Positions 1 through 11,101 of a stretch of 64,000 bases of DNA are shown here, piece by piece. The translations under genes were made by a program, and so were the position numbers. The notes below the pieces were generated by a model. That model was not told the origin of the DNA, searched no databases, and saw nothing but the letters and a program-made list of their open reading frames with translations. This DNA comes from Thermothelomyces thermophilus ATCC 42464 (Eukaryota; Ascomycota; Sordariomycetes; Sordariales; Chaetomiaceae): positions 3,968,001-4,032,000 of the forward strand of contig NC_016473.1 of the NCBI RefSeq assembly GCF_000226095.1, in the 5' to 3' direction. Every line of letters starts with the position of its first letter. The stretch's first letter is position 1.

Positions 1-90
1 GCTGTTCTTATGGGTATTGAGGAAGTTGAGGATGGAGGCGCGTCGGAATGATACTCGGCTGCGGCCGGTGTCGTCGTTCAGAGGAGGCAT
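1..90 (-). CDS. 5' end of unknown protein (partial, runs off the left edge)
   Basis: Reading leftwards from an ATG at 90, thirty codons stay open to the window edge, starting MPPLNDDTGRSRVSF. The codons are C/G-ending like the other genes here. It lies about 650 bp downstream of the HRD1 stop codon and in the same direction, so it would be the next gene along. I do not recognise the family, and 30 residues are too few to assign a function. It could be a chance open frame; the regular codon use and the ATG make a real first exon somewhat more likely than not. Confidence 0.4.
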   Translation of the reverse strand, partial: MPPLNDDTGRSRVSFRRASILNFLNTHKNS

Positions 91-746
91 TGCGTTCGGA
101 CTGACAGTGGCACGCCGCGGACCGTGGTTAGCATGAAATACAAACGTAGGAGAGGATAGGGCCGTCTGCTCTAGGAAAAAAAAACACTTGTAGCTATGAA
201 GTGCTTAATAACGAAAGCGAACTTAATTAAGTGGACGAGCAGTCAGAAACAACCAGCGGTATCGCATATTTTGCGTAAACAAATCGGACGGGTATAAAAG
301 GAGGCTCTCGCAAAGAGGAAGAATCTAGGATACGGAAAACGCAACCGGAGGCCATTACTCTTCTTCTGTTTCACTGGTTGTGGTTGCCCTGTGACCTGGA
401 AAAGAATACTTATCTCGCCGCGTTGCGGCCCTGGAGATGGAAGGAGCGTAGGCAGTCATTCCCTCCCAGGTACAGTACGTATCTTGTGCAAGGCTGTTTT
501 CGCGTTGCACGCCCTTCAAATTTCGGCGGAAACTCTTAAGGAGGTAGGTACCTTAGTTCTGTTCTAATCATGTGTACCACATCCTGAATACGCTGCGCTG
601 GATTGATACCTCAACATCCCAACCAAGCCAGCCTGCCTCCCGGCTCAAAACAGATCTAAAGATAAACCCAACCTAACGCCCGACACAATTTCGGTATTGC
701 GCTTGCTCGAGAGTGGCAAAAAGGTGATAACTAACGGTACAGACAT
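91..746. other. Intergenic region between the left-edge gene and HRD1
   Basis: About 650 bp with no credible coding frame. It would hold the HRD1 3' untranslated region and the promoter of the left-edge gene. A TATAAAA box lies at about 294-300 on the plus strand, but there is no plus-strand gene downstream for it to serve. Nothing else is recognisable. Confidence 0.5.
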
Positions 747-3582
747 TCATTGTTCATCCTCATCCTCCGCTTCCTCAACCGTCGCAGCCCTAGGTCCTCT
801 ATGGCTGGTACTCCCGTTCACTTCGGTTCCTCCGGTTTGCTGCTCACTGCTGCTCTCCCCGGAAGCGCCTCCGGTTACCGTTGTCGATGTGCTCGCCGCC
901 GGTCCACCACCACTGCTTTCCCCGGGCTCTTCGTGTGGCGCTGGCCGCTGCTCCACTTGGTACCCCAAAACTGGTCCCGTGGTCCGATCGCCCCCAAATA
1001 GCTGCGCCGAACCTCCCCAGTTTGGCGCCAAAGGTACAGGCGCGGTGACAGGGGGCTGCCTACGTGCGGCCGTGTCACCCTGCGAACCCGGTCGTCGAGA
1101 TGATTCGGGTACGTTGCGAGCTGCCTGTGCGCCGGACCGTCCTAGTTGTGTAGACAAGTTGCTGGGAGGAGCGGGGCTGGTACCCCTGGATCGAGGATGA
1201 TTTCCAAAGACCGATCGTAGTATATCCTGGGCATGTGCCTGAGCGTTGTGTGTTTGTTCAGACGACAGTACATCGCCATCCAGCCGCTGGAGAGGGAGCA
1301 ACGACCAACCCGGCGGAATGACCACCCCTTCTGGCAAGTCGGGACTGCCCGCCGGAATGGCTGCTCCGTAACCCGTGCCAACATGCCGGGTTACACCGGG
1401 AGGAAGCCTTTCGGCCACGAGATTCGGAGAACGCGGGATAGGGAGGGACGCCTGCACGGGTAAATGCGTGGACGGGTGCGTTACCCCGTGTTGTTGTTGT
1501 TGTTGCTGTTGTTGTTGTTGTTGTGGTAAGGACGCTTGTCCACTTAGGACTATGCCCGGGGCGGCAAATTGGGCGCCTTGCTGCTGGTTCTGGTGCTGTT
1601 GTTGCAGTTGACGGAGGCGATTGATTTCGTTCATTAAAAGGTTCAGGACATGGACCTCATGTGCTGCGTTGTGCGCATTGATGATGTCTTGCCGGACTTG
1701 TTGCCCCAACGCCATGAGCTGCCCGCGGATCTGCTCAAGGCTGGGAGCCGATGCATTGTTCTCTTGAGCTGCAGGGACCGTAGGCGTCGGTACGGGCAAG
1801 TTCACGGCGCCCGGAGGCAGCCGCATACGCTGCGCCATCTCCCTAATGTCGTCGACTCCGCCCTGGGCAAAGCCCAACCTAAGAGGCCCAAGGTTGAACA
1901 ACCTGATGTTCGGATTCGGGTTTGCGACTGGGTTATTCTGCTGGCGATCCGCTGCCCCGGCTCCGGCTCCCTGAGGCGGCTGGTCTCTGCCAGGAGCTCC
2001 CTGGCCGTTAGCCGGGGGCTGCGGCGGTCGGTTCTGCCCGGCAGGGAAGAGCCCAAGAACGCCAGCGGGGGCATTAGCGGCCGGCTGCGGTCCGTCCCTG
2101 GCAACCGGACGCCGGCAAGTTGGGCACACTTGCTGCCGTTCCAGCCAGCTCTTAAGACAGCCGAAGTGCAGGATATGGCCGCAAGGGAGCTTCTTCGCGC
2201 GGCTACGCTCAACTTGCGAAGGGTCGTTGCGATCCCAGGGACGCATTTCCTCCCTGCAAATGATGCAGGTGTCCTCTCGGCCAAGCTCCTCGGCGGTAGC
2301 GTCCGGATACTGATCCATATGTTTGAGGGCTTGGCGGTAGCGGATGAGGGCGTGGAGCCTCTTGAGAAACGACCTCGTCGTCATAAACCAATCCCGCATA
2401 ATGTGAATCGGGAGGCCATAAAAGCTCATCAGAACGCAGAAAAAGGTTGTGTATATGCCAAACTTGACGAAGTCTAGGATAAAAAAAAGAAACTGTTAGC
2501 GCAGGTGTCGGGTACCAGCGAGATTCGAGTCGACTTACCAGCAAGCAAATCGAGGGATAAGACCCATTGACCCTTTGCTTCCCAACCAGGCACCTCAATA
2601 TCCATCTCGTCAATATCATTCTCGTCAGGAAGCTCTTCGTTGTCCCCTGTAGCTCCCTCAGCCTCTCGGCGCCTCAGAATTTCGGCTCTTTGCTCCCTAA
2701 CACGGCGGCGTCTATCCTCCAAGCGCTGCCGCGTCTGCGTTTTAACAACATGCTGCTCCGCGAGTGAGATAATATACCGAGCAACAGTGTGGAGCGAGTT
2801 CACGGCGAGGACGGCGAACTCGAAGAGAAACATGAGCATCATCGAGGGGCGAGCTTCTTCCACCACTGTGTTGACGGAATATGTGAGGAGCCAAATGTCG
2901 TAAGCAACGCTTATAAATAGCGAGAGACCGAGACGAGCGTGAAAGAGTCGCGGATTTGCGGGAGGTTGTTGCTCGAGGACGTCGACACGTCCGTCTCCAA
3001 TCCAACCCCATACCTTGCCCGTGACCAGGGCCGTGAACATGACGAGGAAGAAGGCGCCGAGCTCATCGCGGAAGATGGTCATGGCCAAGCACGTTTCCGT
3101 AACGGCAAACCATGCCTTCTCATAGAGCTGTTCTATCTCGGTCGGGCGAAGGGGGCCGAAGCAGAGGCGCTGGAGGCCATACATGAACGAGCCGTAGACG
3201 ACGAAGATGAGGTTGACAAGAACCTGCAAATCGCCGGGAGTCAGCGGCTGGGGGGTTCGGTGGAAGACGAGAAACTGAGAGCAAATCGAGGAGGAGGGTG
3301 GTAAACGGGAGGAACGAACCATCAATGAGAGGCTGCTCTGGGCGAGATGCACCATGGCAGAGTAGAAGTTGGCGCGCTGATAGAACGCCGACGCAACCAC
3401 GGCGGCTGCGAGAGCCGTGGAGGCCTGGAAGACGCGAGTTAGCTTTCGACACCGTAACCGTGGTCTTCCAAGATAATTCTTGGAAGCTTCAACAGTCCGA
3501 ATCGACGGGGGGGCTGGAAGGGCGCGAGCGACAGCTGCAGCACAGCGGAAGCACTTACCCCTGCGTACCACGCGAGCCGCAT
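747..3582 (-). CDS. HRD1: ERAD E3 ubiquitin-protein ligase HRD1 (synoviolin family)
   Basis: Membrane E3 ligase of the ER that ubiquitinates misfolded lumenal and membrane proteins for export and proteasomal degradation; the family works with HRD3/SEL1, DER1 and CDC48. Four exons: 3582-3559, 3424-3320, 3223-2539, 2473-747, joining in phase to 846 aa. Exon 1 encodes only MRLAWYAG, the conserved Hrd1 N-terminus. Residues 1 to about 300 hold several hydrophobic membrane segments. A RING-H2 finger follows at about 341-391 (Cys341, Cys344, Cys369, His371, His374, Cys377, Cys388, Cys391). The cytosolic tail is long, Pro/Gln-rich and probably disordered, with a polyglutamine run near residue 600 and an acidic end. 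The second intron has a weaker donor (GTTCGT). The start and joins match family sequence closely, so the call is firm. It is divergent from the AhpD-like gene at 4104. Confidence 0.95.
1491..1524. repeat. CAA/CAG microsatellite coding for polyglutamine in HRD1
   Basis: A nearly pure trinucleotide run (TTG with one CTG on the plus strand) read as about eleven glutamines in the HRD1 tail. Such runs mutate in length, so strains may differ here. Confidence 0.85.
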
Positions 3583-4103
3583 CTTATCAGGCGGACTGTT
3601 GTGGAAATGCTGATTCGGGATGAGAACGGAAATCCGGGTATGGCGAGAAGACAGTCAGGTATCCATTGTGTCGGAGACGGCGGCAATCGGTTTGTCGCGA
3701 AGGGTGGGATGGATGGATGTGCGATACAGTACTTTGTAAGATGACGGACCCTGGCTTGGCTTGTTGCCACGTTATGGGAAGCAGCTCAGGGCTCTGGAGG
3801 GAAGCTTCGGGATCGACGCATGCATGTGGGGCGAGAAGGGGTCAGCCACAGTTTGTTGACCACTGCGGGACTCCGTAAGGTGCTCCGTACGGAGTACTAC
3901 GTACTTGCATGTATCGGCGAAAGATGGCCCAGTGGCGGTGCACCGAACAACGGTCCCTCCGGCTCTTTCCTGTTTGTTCAAAAAGGAAACGCTCTCGCGA
4001 TTACTGTGTACTTTGCTCTTCGAACGCCACGAGAAGGCTCCGATTTGTGTACGGCTAGACCTCTTCTCTGATACGTCGCATTTGGTTTTCGTTGGTGCGC
4101 ACC
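3583..4103. promoter_or_regulatory. Shared upstream region of HRD1 and the AhpD-like gene
   Basis: The 521-bp interval separates two divergent start codons (HRD1 at 3582, AhpD-like at 4104) and so must contain both promoters and 5' leaders. A copy of the dispersed 9-mer TACGGAGTA lies at 3888-3896 inside a longer palindrome (GTACGGAGTAC flanked by CTCC). No clear TATA box was seen on either side. Confidence 0.5.
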
Positions 4104-4923
4104 ATGAGCTCGTTGTCTGCCATCATCACACCTTCTCTCCTTGCTTCTATACGCGATCATCCGGACCTGCCAAGACACACTTGGTATCTGATTGCCGCCA
4201 CAACACTTTGCCAATTAAATCGTCCCGACGAGGTTTCTACAATTTATCAACACGCCCTGCGGCATGGCCCAGGTGGCATAGCTCCGAGCCATGATGAGAA
4301 ACTACGCATCTCCCGCCGCATACGCGAAGCCTTGATCAAGGCTGCCGCAGTTGGCGGTGTTCCGAGGGTAACTTTTCCTTCGGACGAAGCTCCCAGGGAT
4401 GGACACGCTTAGCTGATCTTCGCGCCAGACAATCAATGCCCTGCTCGAGCTCAAGAAGGTGACACCAGATGAATTATTAGATGAACCCGAGTCCTTCTCT
4501 CCCACCGGGCGGCGCGCCGATGTCTATGATACGCCCGCGCCGCTAATCATGCAGCGCGGTCAGAGTTTTTTTGAAACCGTCTACGGCAAAGTCACCAGAA
4601 AAGTCATGAACCAAATGGACCATTCCGGGACCGAGGATCTTGGGTTGGTGGCGCGCCTAATGTACGGCTATGTCCTCAGCAACACCAGCGTGCTCAGCGC
4701 CGCCGAGACCTCGTTCGTCATGATCGCCGGCCTGATACCCCTGGACGTGAATCCTCAGCTCAAGGGGCACCTGAAGGGTGCTCTCAATGGCGGTGCCACG
4801 GTTGAGCAGGTAAAGGCCGTTCGTAATGTCGTCGTCCAAATATGCATGGCGTCTGGAATGAAGGTGCTCGACGACAGCAGCCCAGCTGGACACGGGTGGA
4901 GAAGCGAGGTTGCTGACCTTTAG
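4104..4923 (+). CDS. AhpD-like / carboxymuconolactone decarboxylase-fold protein
   Basis: Two exons, 4104-4367 and 4429-4923, split by a 61-nt GTAACT-AG intron in phase 0, give 252 aa. The helical pattern (TIYQHAL near residue 50, LLELKKVTPDEL, then YVLSNTSVLSAAETSFVMIA) resembles fungal proteins assigned to the AhpD/CMD superfamily, whose better-known members are peroxidase partners or decarboxylases. The CxxC redox pair and nearby His of active AhpD proteins are absent here; the equivalent stretch reads LIPLDVNPQL. The reaction is therefore unknown and a non-redox role is possible. Yeast Pxp2 (Yjr111c) is a conceivable relative, but I see no SKL-type peroxisomal end. I took the first ATG because only a TTG lies upstream in frame. 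Family call moderate, function unassigned. Confidence 0.75.
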
Positions 4924-5630
4924 TCACCAATGACCTAACCGCCCCCCCGGGACCCTTGACGTTCATCGTACCAGCAACCGCCTGAGCGATTCAACATCAT
5001 AGCTCCCTCGGCCGGCAGACTTACTTGTAGCCAGGAAAGCGTCAGCTACCCAAGAAGAAGGGGGGGGAGCGCCCCAGAGAAATTGACAAGGCAATGCCGG
5101 TCGTGCGAATCGTTGTGGTTCAACTTGCTTCTGCCGGCGTTGTCAAGGCAAGGTGCCGCAGGATCAATGATGACGGGTGTGCATGTCAGCGTGGATTTAG
5201 GTTAGCCCGTTGCCATGCGAAGCGAGGGGTCAACGTGGACGCCACGACCCAAGCGTTGCCTGATTGAGTCAAGGCGGCCCCTCGAGCTGAGCAGTTCTTG
5301 TATCAGCTCGAGCGACATGTGTCAACCGAAGTGTCTGTTGATGGTGGCTGAAGGAACCCAAGTCTCTCGGAACAAAGCGCAGAAGGACGTGGACAGCCCC
5401 CAGGACTCCTATCATTCAGGCTGCTTGACCATGAACTGAATATTGGGCCCTCCCCCGTACTAGAGGATATTCAGGCATACACTAAATTAGTGTGTCAAGC
5501 TAGACTTAGTCTAAGCCGCAGCTTCTCCCCCGGTAAAACCGGTAAAACTCTCCCCGGGTCCATGCAAGCTGAGGAATAGCCTGGGTCAGACCGGGATATA
5601 AAACGCTTCCCTCCTCCCCTCCTCCCCTCA
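4924..5630. other. Tail-to-tail intergenic region
   Basis: The AhpD-like gene and EFM7 converge here, so it should hold two 3' untranslated regions and terminators. A palindromic CACTAAATTAGTG lies near 5479-5491. No coding frame is convincing. Confidence 0.4.
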
Positions 5631-6791
5631 TCATGGCCTTTGCTCGCCCTCCTCCGCAGGCTTCCGTATCCTCTTCAAGACGCCCACCGCCAACCACCGC
5701 TTCCATCTCCTTGCATGGTCATAACCGCGGTCCACGACCCAGTCTTGATCTTGCCCGTCACAGTCCCGTTCCCACAGGTACTCTACCTCGAGCCCGACCT
5801 CCGCAAGAGCCGCGCTCTCGAAAAAAGCACCCACTTTGTCCCGTCCAGTATGGAATCCCGCAACTACCCAGGCCCTCGCTCCGTCTCCATCCGCCAAGAA
5901 CCATGCGATCGACCGCCTTAGATTGTCATGCTGCCACGGCATCCACAGACAATCCGCTGCAATGACCCTATCAAACGCGTACTTGTTCGCCTCCGCCAGC
6001 GGCGTGTCTAAATCGCCCCACTTGTGACCCTCGACCAGCACCTCCTCCACAGCGAACCTCCCGGCAGGCGCCGACGCCTCCTTGATCGAAGCGGCGACGT
6101 TGTCCCTCAACGTCTTGAGCACCGGAGGCGACGGGTAGTCCGTCACCACGACCCTCTTGGCCCCGAGCAGCCCCGCCATGATGGATGGCAATGCGGTGCC
6201 CGCACCCAGCTCGATGGTGCGCAGGCCCGAGACGTCAAAGCCCGCCAGGGGCGCGGCCAGCTCGCTCTTCCACGGGATCTCCAGCCCCAGCGTCCCCGCC
6301 TCGATCAGCTCGGCGAGCAGCAGCGATGCATTCCACAAGTAGTGGCTAAACAGGCGGCGGTCTTCCTCCGCGTTTACATCGGCAAGGGCGAGCTGGATGG
6401 GCCGCGGGAGGTGCGGGGATCTGTAGAGCAGCCCGTGGTCGTTGTCGCCGTCTGTCCGGCCAGTCAGCCAGCCAGTCAGCCAGCCAGTCAGTCAGTCAGC
6501 GTTGCTTGGTTATCCCCTTCCCCCCTTCGCTCCCCCCCTTCTTCCCATTCACCTCATTGAGGTTACCAGGAGCAACTCCGGAACAGAGGCGCTACTTCAA
6601 AGCTGTCAAGTGCCGCCCGGCGGCTGAGGTGGTGGCTGCGAGAGGCCGAGGCCAGAGAACTGGATAAGGGAGTATAACGTACGTGAGTTGGTTATGTCAT
6701 CGGGGAAGATGACCCCGAGGGAAGCGCCAAAGATGTCTTCGGGATCTGAAGTATCGGGACCGATGAGGGAGACCCTTGCTGTTAAAGCCAT
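5631..6791 (-). CDS. EFM7: EFM7-type protein N-terminal and lysine methyltransferase
   Basis: SAM-dependent methyltransferase of the METTL21/nicotinamide-N-methyltransferase-like group. In yeast, EFM7 methylates the N-terminal glycine and adjacent lysine of translation elongation factor eEF1A in the cytoplasm. Two exons, 6791-6683 and 6451-5631, join in phase to 309 aa across a 231-nt intron. The first exon gives DPEDIFGASLGVIFPDDI, a typical EFM7 N-terminus. The SAM-binding motif I (ELGAGTALPSI) is near residues 117-127 and is followed by VVVTDYP, with DCLWMPWQHDNL later as the post-motif region. The join creates NSHGDNDHGLLY, matching the family. The C-terminal 30 residues are less typical. 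Older annotations may name this gene NNT1. Confidence 0.88.
6462..6502. repeat. CAGT/CAGC tetranucleotide tandem repeat in the EFM7 intron
   Basis: About ten tetranucleotide units alternating CAGT and CAGC sit close to the 3' splice site of the single EFM7 intron (transcribed as GACT/GGCT). It lies where the branch point and polypyrimidine tract would be expected, so length changes might affect splicing. Confidence 0.8.
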
Positions 6792-8538
6792 TGTGATCTC
6801 TTTTTCGGTTTCCTTTTTTTTATCTTCTCTTTCACCTTTTTTCTCCCCCTTTTTAGGCGTTGTATCTCTCAGTTCATTTTTTTTTAAAAAAAAATTGTCT
6901 TGTTGTTGACCTCCAAGCTTCTTTAGAAGGGGTTGCGCCAATAGTAGTTGTGATTGGGGTGGAAGGGGAAGGGACTTGTTCGAGGTGGGTAAGTGTAATA
7001 ATAATAACAAGTAAAGGTGGGCAAAAGAGGCCTTAGGAGTGGGTGGGTTGTGAGGGCAGGTCAGACCCTGGGAGCCCAACGTTTGGGAGCAAAGTGGGAA
7101 AGGAATATCGAGCCGGTCCAAGTGCGTGCCGTGCGTGTTTGGATAAGCTGTTGAATCCTTTCCCTCCAAACTGGCAAATGCCGAACCCACACTGGTCGCG
7201 TCGCCACTCAAGACGAGAATAGACTTTGTCCCGCGGGCAACACTCAGAAAGGCCCTGTGCATCGCTCCAACCTATATCCCGGTGACGGGCTGGTCCCCAC
7301 CGAACCTTGTAGAAGTCATCGGAGATCTTGTGGAGCAATGAGGCAAGTTGCTCGGAAGTGCTCCGAGAACACTTCATGGCAGTGGGCGTTTCTGAGGGCC
7401 CCGATCAACTGGCGCAAAAAACAAAAAAAAAAGAAAAAAAAAAAAAGAAAGAAAGAAAGAAAGAAAGAAAAGAAAAGAAAAGAAAATCGTGGGTGCAGCA
7501 GCCTTACGCATGGAAGTCAAGTCGGGAATGGAAGATCAGAGATGAACGTACAGTACATACATACTCATACTCGCTTACTAACAGCACTGCATCTGATTTT
7601 TCTGTATCGACTGCAAAATCGGCAGCCGCCAAACACCAAATAAACACTCATCAAGAGGCCGACAGTGAGGGCCACACAAAGCTAGATAAGCATGTACTCG
7701 CTTCCAGACTCCTTCCGAATGCCTTGTATATAACCTACCGTTTCACCGTCATTGGCCCCACAAAAATCATCACAACACAGGCGGGAACGCGTAGAAGATG
7801 GTTTGATGAGAACAGGGTATCGATTATCTATCCACCGCGCAATGTATCAAGCAAGCAGACCGGCGGAAGAGGAAAGAAACCTCGAGAGTGAACGGAGGAC
7901 AACAAAAAGAATATTCTAAAGAAGTAAACCGCAAAAAAGTATGTCCGGGCCTTGTATATTCTTCTCCCATTTCCCTGGTCCTATTTCATCCAAGCCAATG
8001 CCGATCCCATGGTCATGCAATCATTATTAGATCCGTCCGTCCGTCCGTCCGTTCCGCCCCAGTGAGTATTCCGAGGTCTGAGAGTTGGAAGCAAGAAGAT
8101 GGAAGGAAGTGAGAAAGATTAAAAGTCCAATGAAAGATCCACACGCGCCACAAACATATAATGAACCCAAAGTCCCAATCCACCTCACACACACACCACG
8201 TCGCCGCCACTGAGAAAAGAAAAGAAAAGAAAACTAGACCTTGGAGAGTCTTCGTCCCGGTTTGTGTATCTCGACTTTCATTTCGATGCGAATCCAGCCC
8301 GTGTCCGATGTGGTTCGCCGGAAGCGCGCGCGAGAGAGAGAGCAGGAAGAAGTGAAGAAGAAAAAAACACATTAATGGTATACAAGCGTGATTTTATGTC
8401 ACGAGTATGCATGAATAGTATAGGGAAGTGTTCGGTCATCGGGGTATCAAAAAGGAGGATGAGGAGGTTCGTTCGGGAGGGTGGGTTAGGTGCGCACTCA
8501 TGCCATCGAACGCACCCGGCAGCAGATGAGAGATCCCT
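6792..8538. other. Intergenic region rich in low-complexity tracts
   Basis: Between the EFM7 start and the C2H2 gene stop. It holds a T-run/A-run hairpin-like tract near 6878-6893, the purine microsatellite at 7416-7486, CCGT tetranucleotides near 8035-8053, and AAAAG repeats near 8215-8231. Long open frames here only track the repeats. I see no gene. Confidence 0.5.
7416..7486. repeat. A-rich / GAAA / AAAAG microsatellite
   Basis: A compound purine tract: A-runs, then about five GAAA units, then AAAAG units. It is non-coding. Confidence 0.9.
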
Positions 8539-11101
8539 TCACTGCGCTGCGGCAGCAGGCGGTGCCTCGGAGGAGGAGGCGGCGGCGGCGGCGGAGAACT
8601 CGAGCATCTGCTTGAATTGCTCCTCGGTCGGGTCGTCCGAGATCCAGGGCCCCTTCTCCTCCTCGGTGGCGTTGAGGAAGCCCTCGGCGCGCTTGAGCGT
8701 CTGCAGGTCCAGGTCGGTCACGTACGACTTGCCGTCCTGGAGCTTGATGCGCACTTCCTGCTCGGTCGAGAGCATCATATCGTCCTTGGCCAGGCGCCGG
8801 GGCCCGTCAAAGACGGCCAGCACCCGCTTCTTCATGGTCATCTGGCCCTTGTCGAACCCCCAAGAGGAAGGGTAGTCGCGCCTGTTCTTGCGGCCCCGGG
8901 CCCGGGTGTGCAGCGGGACGCCGCCGCGCGAGTGCGTCATGCCGCGTGATTTCTGGACGCCGTTCGGGGGGTTGCCGCCGCCGACCTTTGCTTTCCTCGG
9001 CGAGCAGAGCGTCCCCTTGGGGGCGGCGCCGCGGCGGCCGCCCTTGAGCTCGTCGTCTTCGTCGTCGTCCTCCATGTTCTCGTCGTCCTCGTCGGCAGCA
9101 TCGCTGGCGGTGCTGGTCATGGTGGTGGTGATGGTAGTATTAGTAGTAGTAGGAGTAGTAGTAGTGGTAGTAGTCGGAAGGTGGTTCTTCTCGAGCGTTT
9201 CGTGCACCTCCTGGTCGTTCTCGACCTCGGCCAGGCGCTGGGCGTTGATCGCCTCGGCCGGGTCCTCCTGCTGCACGATGCGCAGCACGCAGTCGTCCAG
9301 GTGCTCGTAAAAGTCTTGTGCGTTGCTGAAAGTTTGCGAGCACGTCGAGCACTTGCCCGTCGCGTCGGGCGCATAGCCCGTGAGCTTCGCGTCGTTCCCG
9401 CTGCTGCTGCCGCCGGCCGTCTTCTTCCGACCGTTGGGAGGCGTCTGCTCGACTCCGTGCACGGCCGTCAAGTGCCTCTTGAACACATCGGCCCGGTTGA
9501 ACGACTTCTCCGCCGCGGAGCCCGACCCCGGGCAGAAGCCGCACACCATGGTGCCCTTGTAGTGGGTGAGCGTGTGGCGGTTCTTGTCGTACCTGATCAA
9601 GATTGGCACGGTTAGCGCTCTGAGCCTTGTGTTTGTTGTTGTGTTCAGGGGTTCTTGAAGAGCCGGGCACACAGGCTACTACTATATTACTACTCACTTT
9701 CTCGCGAAGCCTTTTACGTGATACTCGCACGTCGTGATGGGGCACTTCTCGGGCCGCTCGTTCTGGTGGGTGAGCATATGAGCCTTGAGGTCCTTGAAGG
9801 TCTTGCCGCAGTCCTGGTGCGGGCAGCGCTGCTTGTCCCTCGACTCGTCGCCACCGAATGGCTGCTCGCCAGAGAAGTGGGACTGGTACGAGACAAGACT
9901 GCCGCGCCGTTGCGGGTCGACGGGCGGCTGGAAGGGCGAGTATGGTTGGTAGTTGCCATTGTGCATGAACGGGGAGCTGCTGCCAGGCCGGAGCTGGGGC
10001 GAGGCAGAAACGGAGAGCGACGGCGAGGCGGGATAGCCGGAACTGGGCGGCGCCGGGTACGAGGGCTCATAGGGCATCGCCATGGGCCTCACGTCCGGGT
10101 GAATTAAGGAGGGATCTGTAGGCGCGAGGGTTTTTCATGTCAGCAAAACCCGGTCGTGCGGTGGGATCTCGCAATCGCGAGAGAGGAAACCAACAGGTCT
10201 CGAGAGGCGGGACGAAATGCCCAGAAGATTGAAAAAAGAAAGAAGAGAGCATGCGGGCGTTGGGGGTGCCCGTGCGCGAGGGCGAGCCGCAGGCCGCGGG
10301 CGGGCTGCTCCAGGCGGCGAGAGAAGAGGAAGAAGAAGAAAAAGAAGAAGAAGAAGAAGAAGAAAAGGAAGAAGCAGAGGTCGTGGGCGGCGTCACGAGG
10401 AGGCCAGAAGAGGAAGAGGCAGGGGTGGACGCCAGGGATGCAGACATGGTGGTCGTCTGCCGCGCAAGGCGTGTGTCGACCGCCAGGCCGGGACTGGAGG
10501 GCTTGGGGGCGGCGACGACCGTGGACTCGGAAGCGCAAGACTCGGAAGAAGAGAGAGAGCCACGGCGGGCTGGTCCGCCGTGACTGGGCGGAGGCGGAGA
10601 AGGACGAGAAGGAGAGGACCTAGGGATCTGTGACGACTCACCAACGAATCCTGGCGCTTTGGCGGCCGGAAAGTCGAAGGAGGGTTGGTTGAAGGACTCG
10701 ATCCCGCCCGGGGCGAACGAGTATTCGCCGCCGGGGAGGTAGTCGCCCTGATCTACGATGCCTGGGGTTAGGCCGAGTCCATGGGGTGCCGAGGCCCAGT
10801 CTGGGATCGGCGCCGCCTGTCCGTGGCTCGACAGCGGTGAGCCCATGTTGGATGACGGGGCGCTCATGCTCATATCGGAAGCAGGGCCACGCACGACGTC
10901 GCCGTCGTCGGCATACATGCCCGGCGACGCCCTCCCGCTGGCGTACGCGTACGGCGCTTCTGCGTACACAGCGCCGTTCTCGTACGCCATCGTCGTTGGG
11001 AAGCCGGGCGCGGTTCGCGAGTAACCGGCGCCGCTGTATGGTTCGGGAGAGAGGCCAAGGTCCATGGTTGTCGAGAAGTGGGTTGGTTCGGGGTAGGTCA
11101 T
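8539..11101 (-). CDS. C2H2 zinc-finger protein, probable transcription factor
   Basis: Three exons, 11101-10642, 10115-9698 and 9592-8539, join in phase to 643 aa. The N-terminal 240 residues are Pro/Ser/Tyr/Gly-rich and probably disordered. Between about residues 250 and 395 lie Cys/His clusters: C-x4-C with HMLTH; C-x4-C with a long loop and HTLTH, which spans intron 2; C-x2-C with HLTAVH; and a degenerate C-x2-C ending HLDDC. A threonine run, acidic blocks (EDDDEDDE) and an Ala-rich end follow. The fingers imply DNA binding in the nucleus, but the atypical spacing means not all need bind zinc or DNA. I cannot name the regulator. The 526-nt first intron carries a long TTC/GAA tract. The gene faces away from the long gene-free region at 11.1-25.6 kb, which would contain its promoter. 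Confidence 0.85.
9113..9177. repeat. Thr-coding trinucleotide repeat in the C2H2 gene
   Basis: Degenerate GGT/AGT units on the plus strand are read on the minus strand as a run of about 20 mostly Thr residues between the finger region and the acidic segment. Confidence 0.8.
10325..10374. repeat. GAA microsatellite within intron 1 of the C2H2 gene
   Basis: About fifteen GAA-like units. In the transcript this is a CU-rich UUC tract in the middle of the intron. It is non-coding: the frames that cross it translate to poly-Glu or poly-Phe only. Confidence 0.85.
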
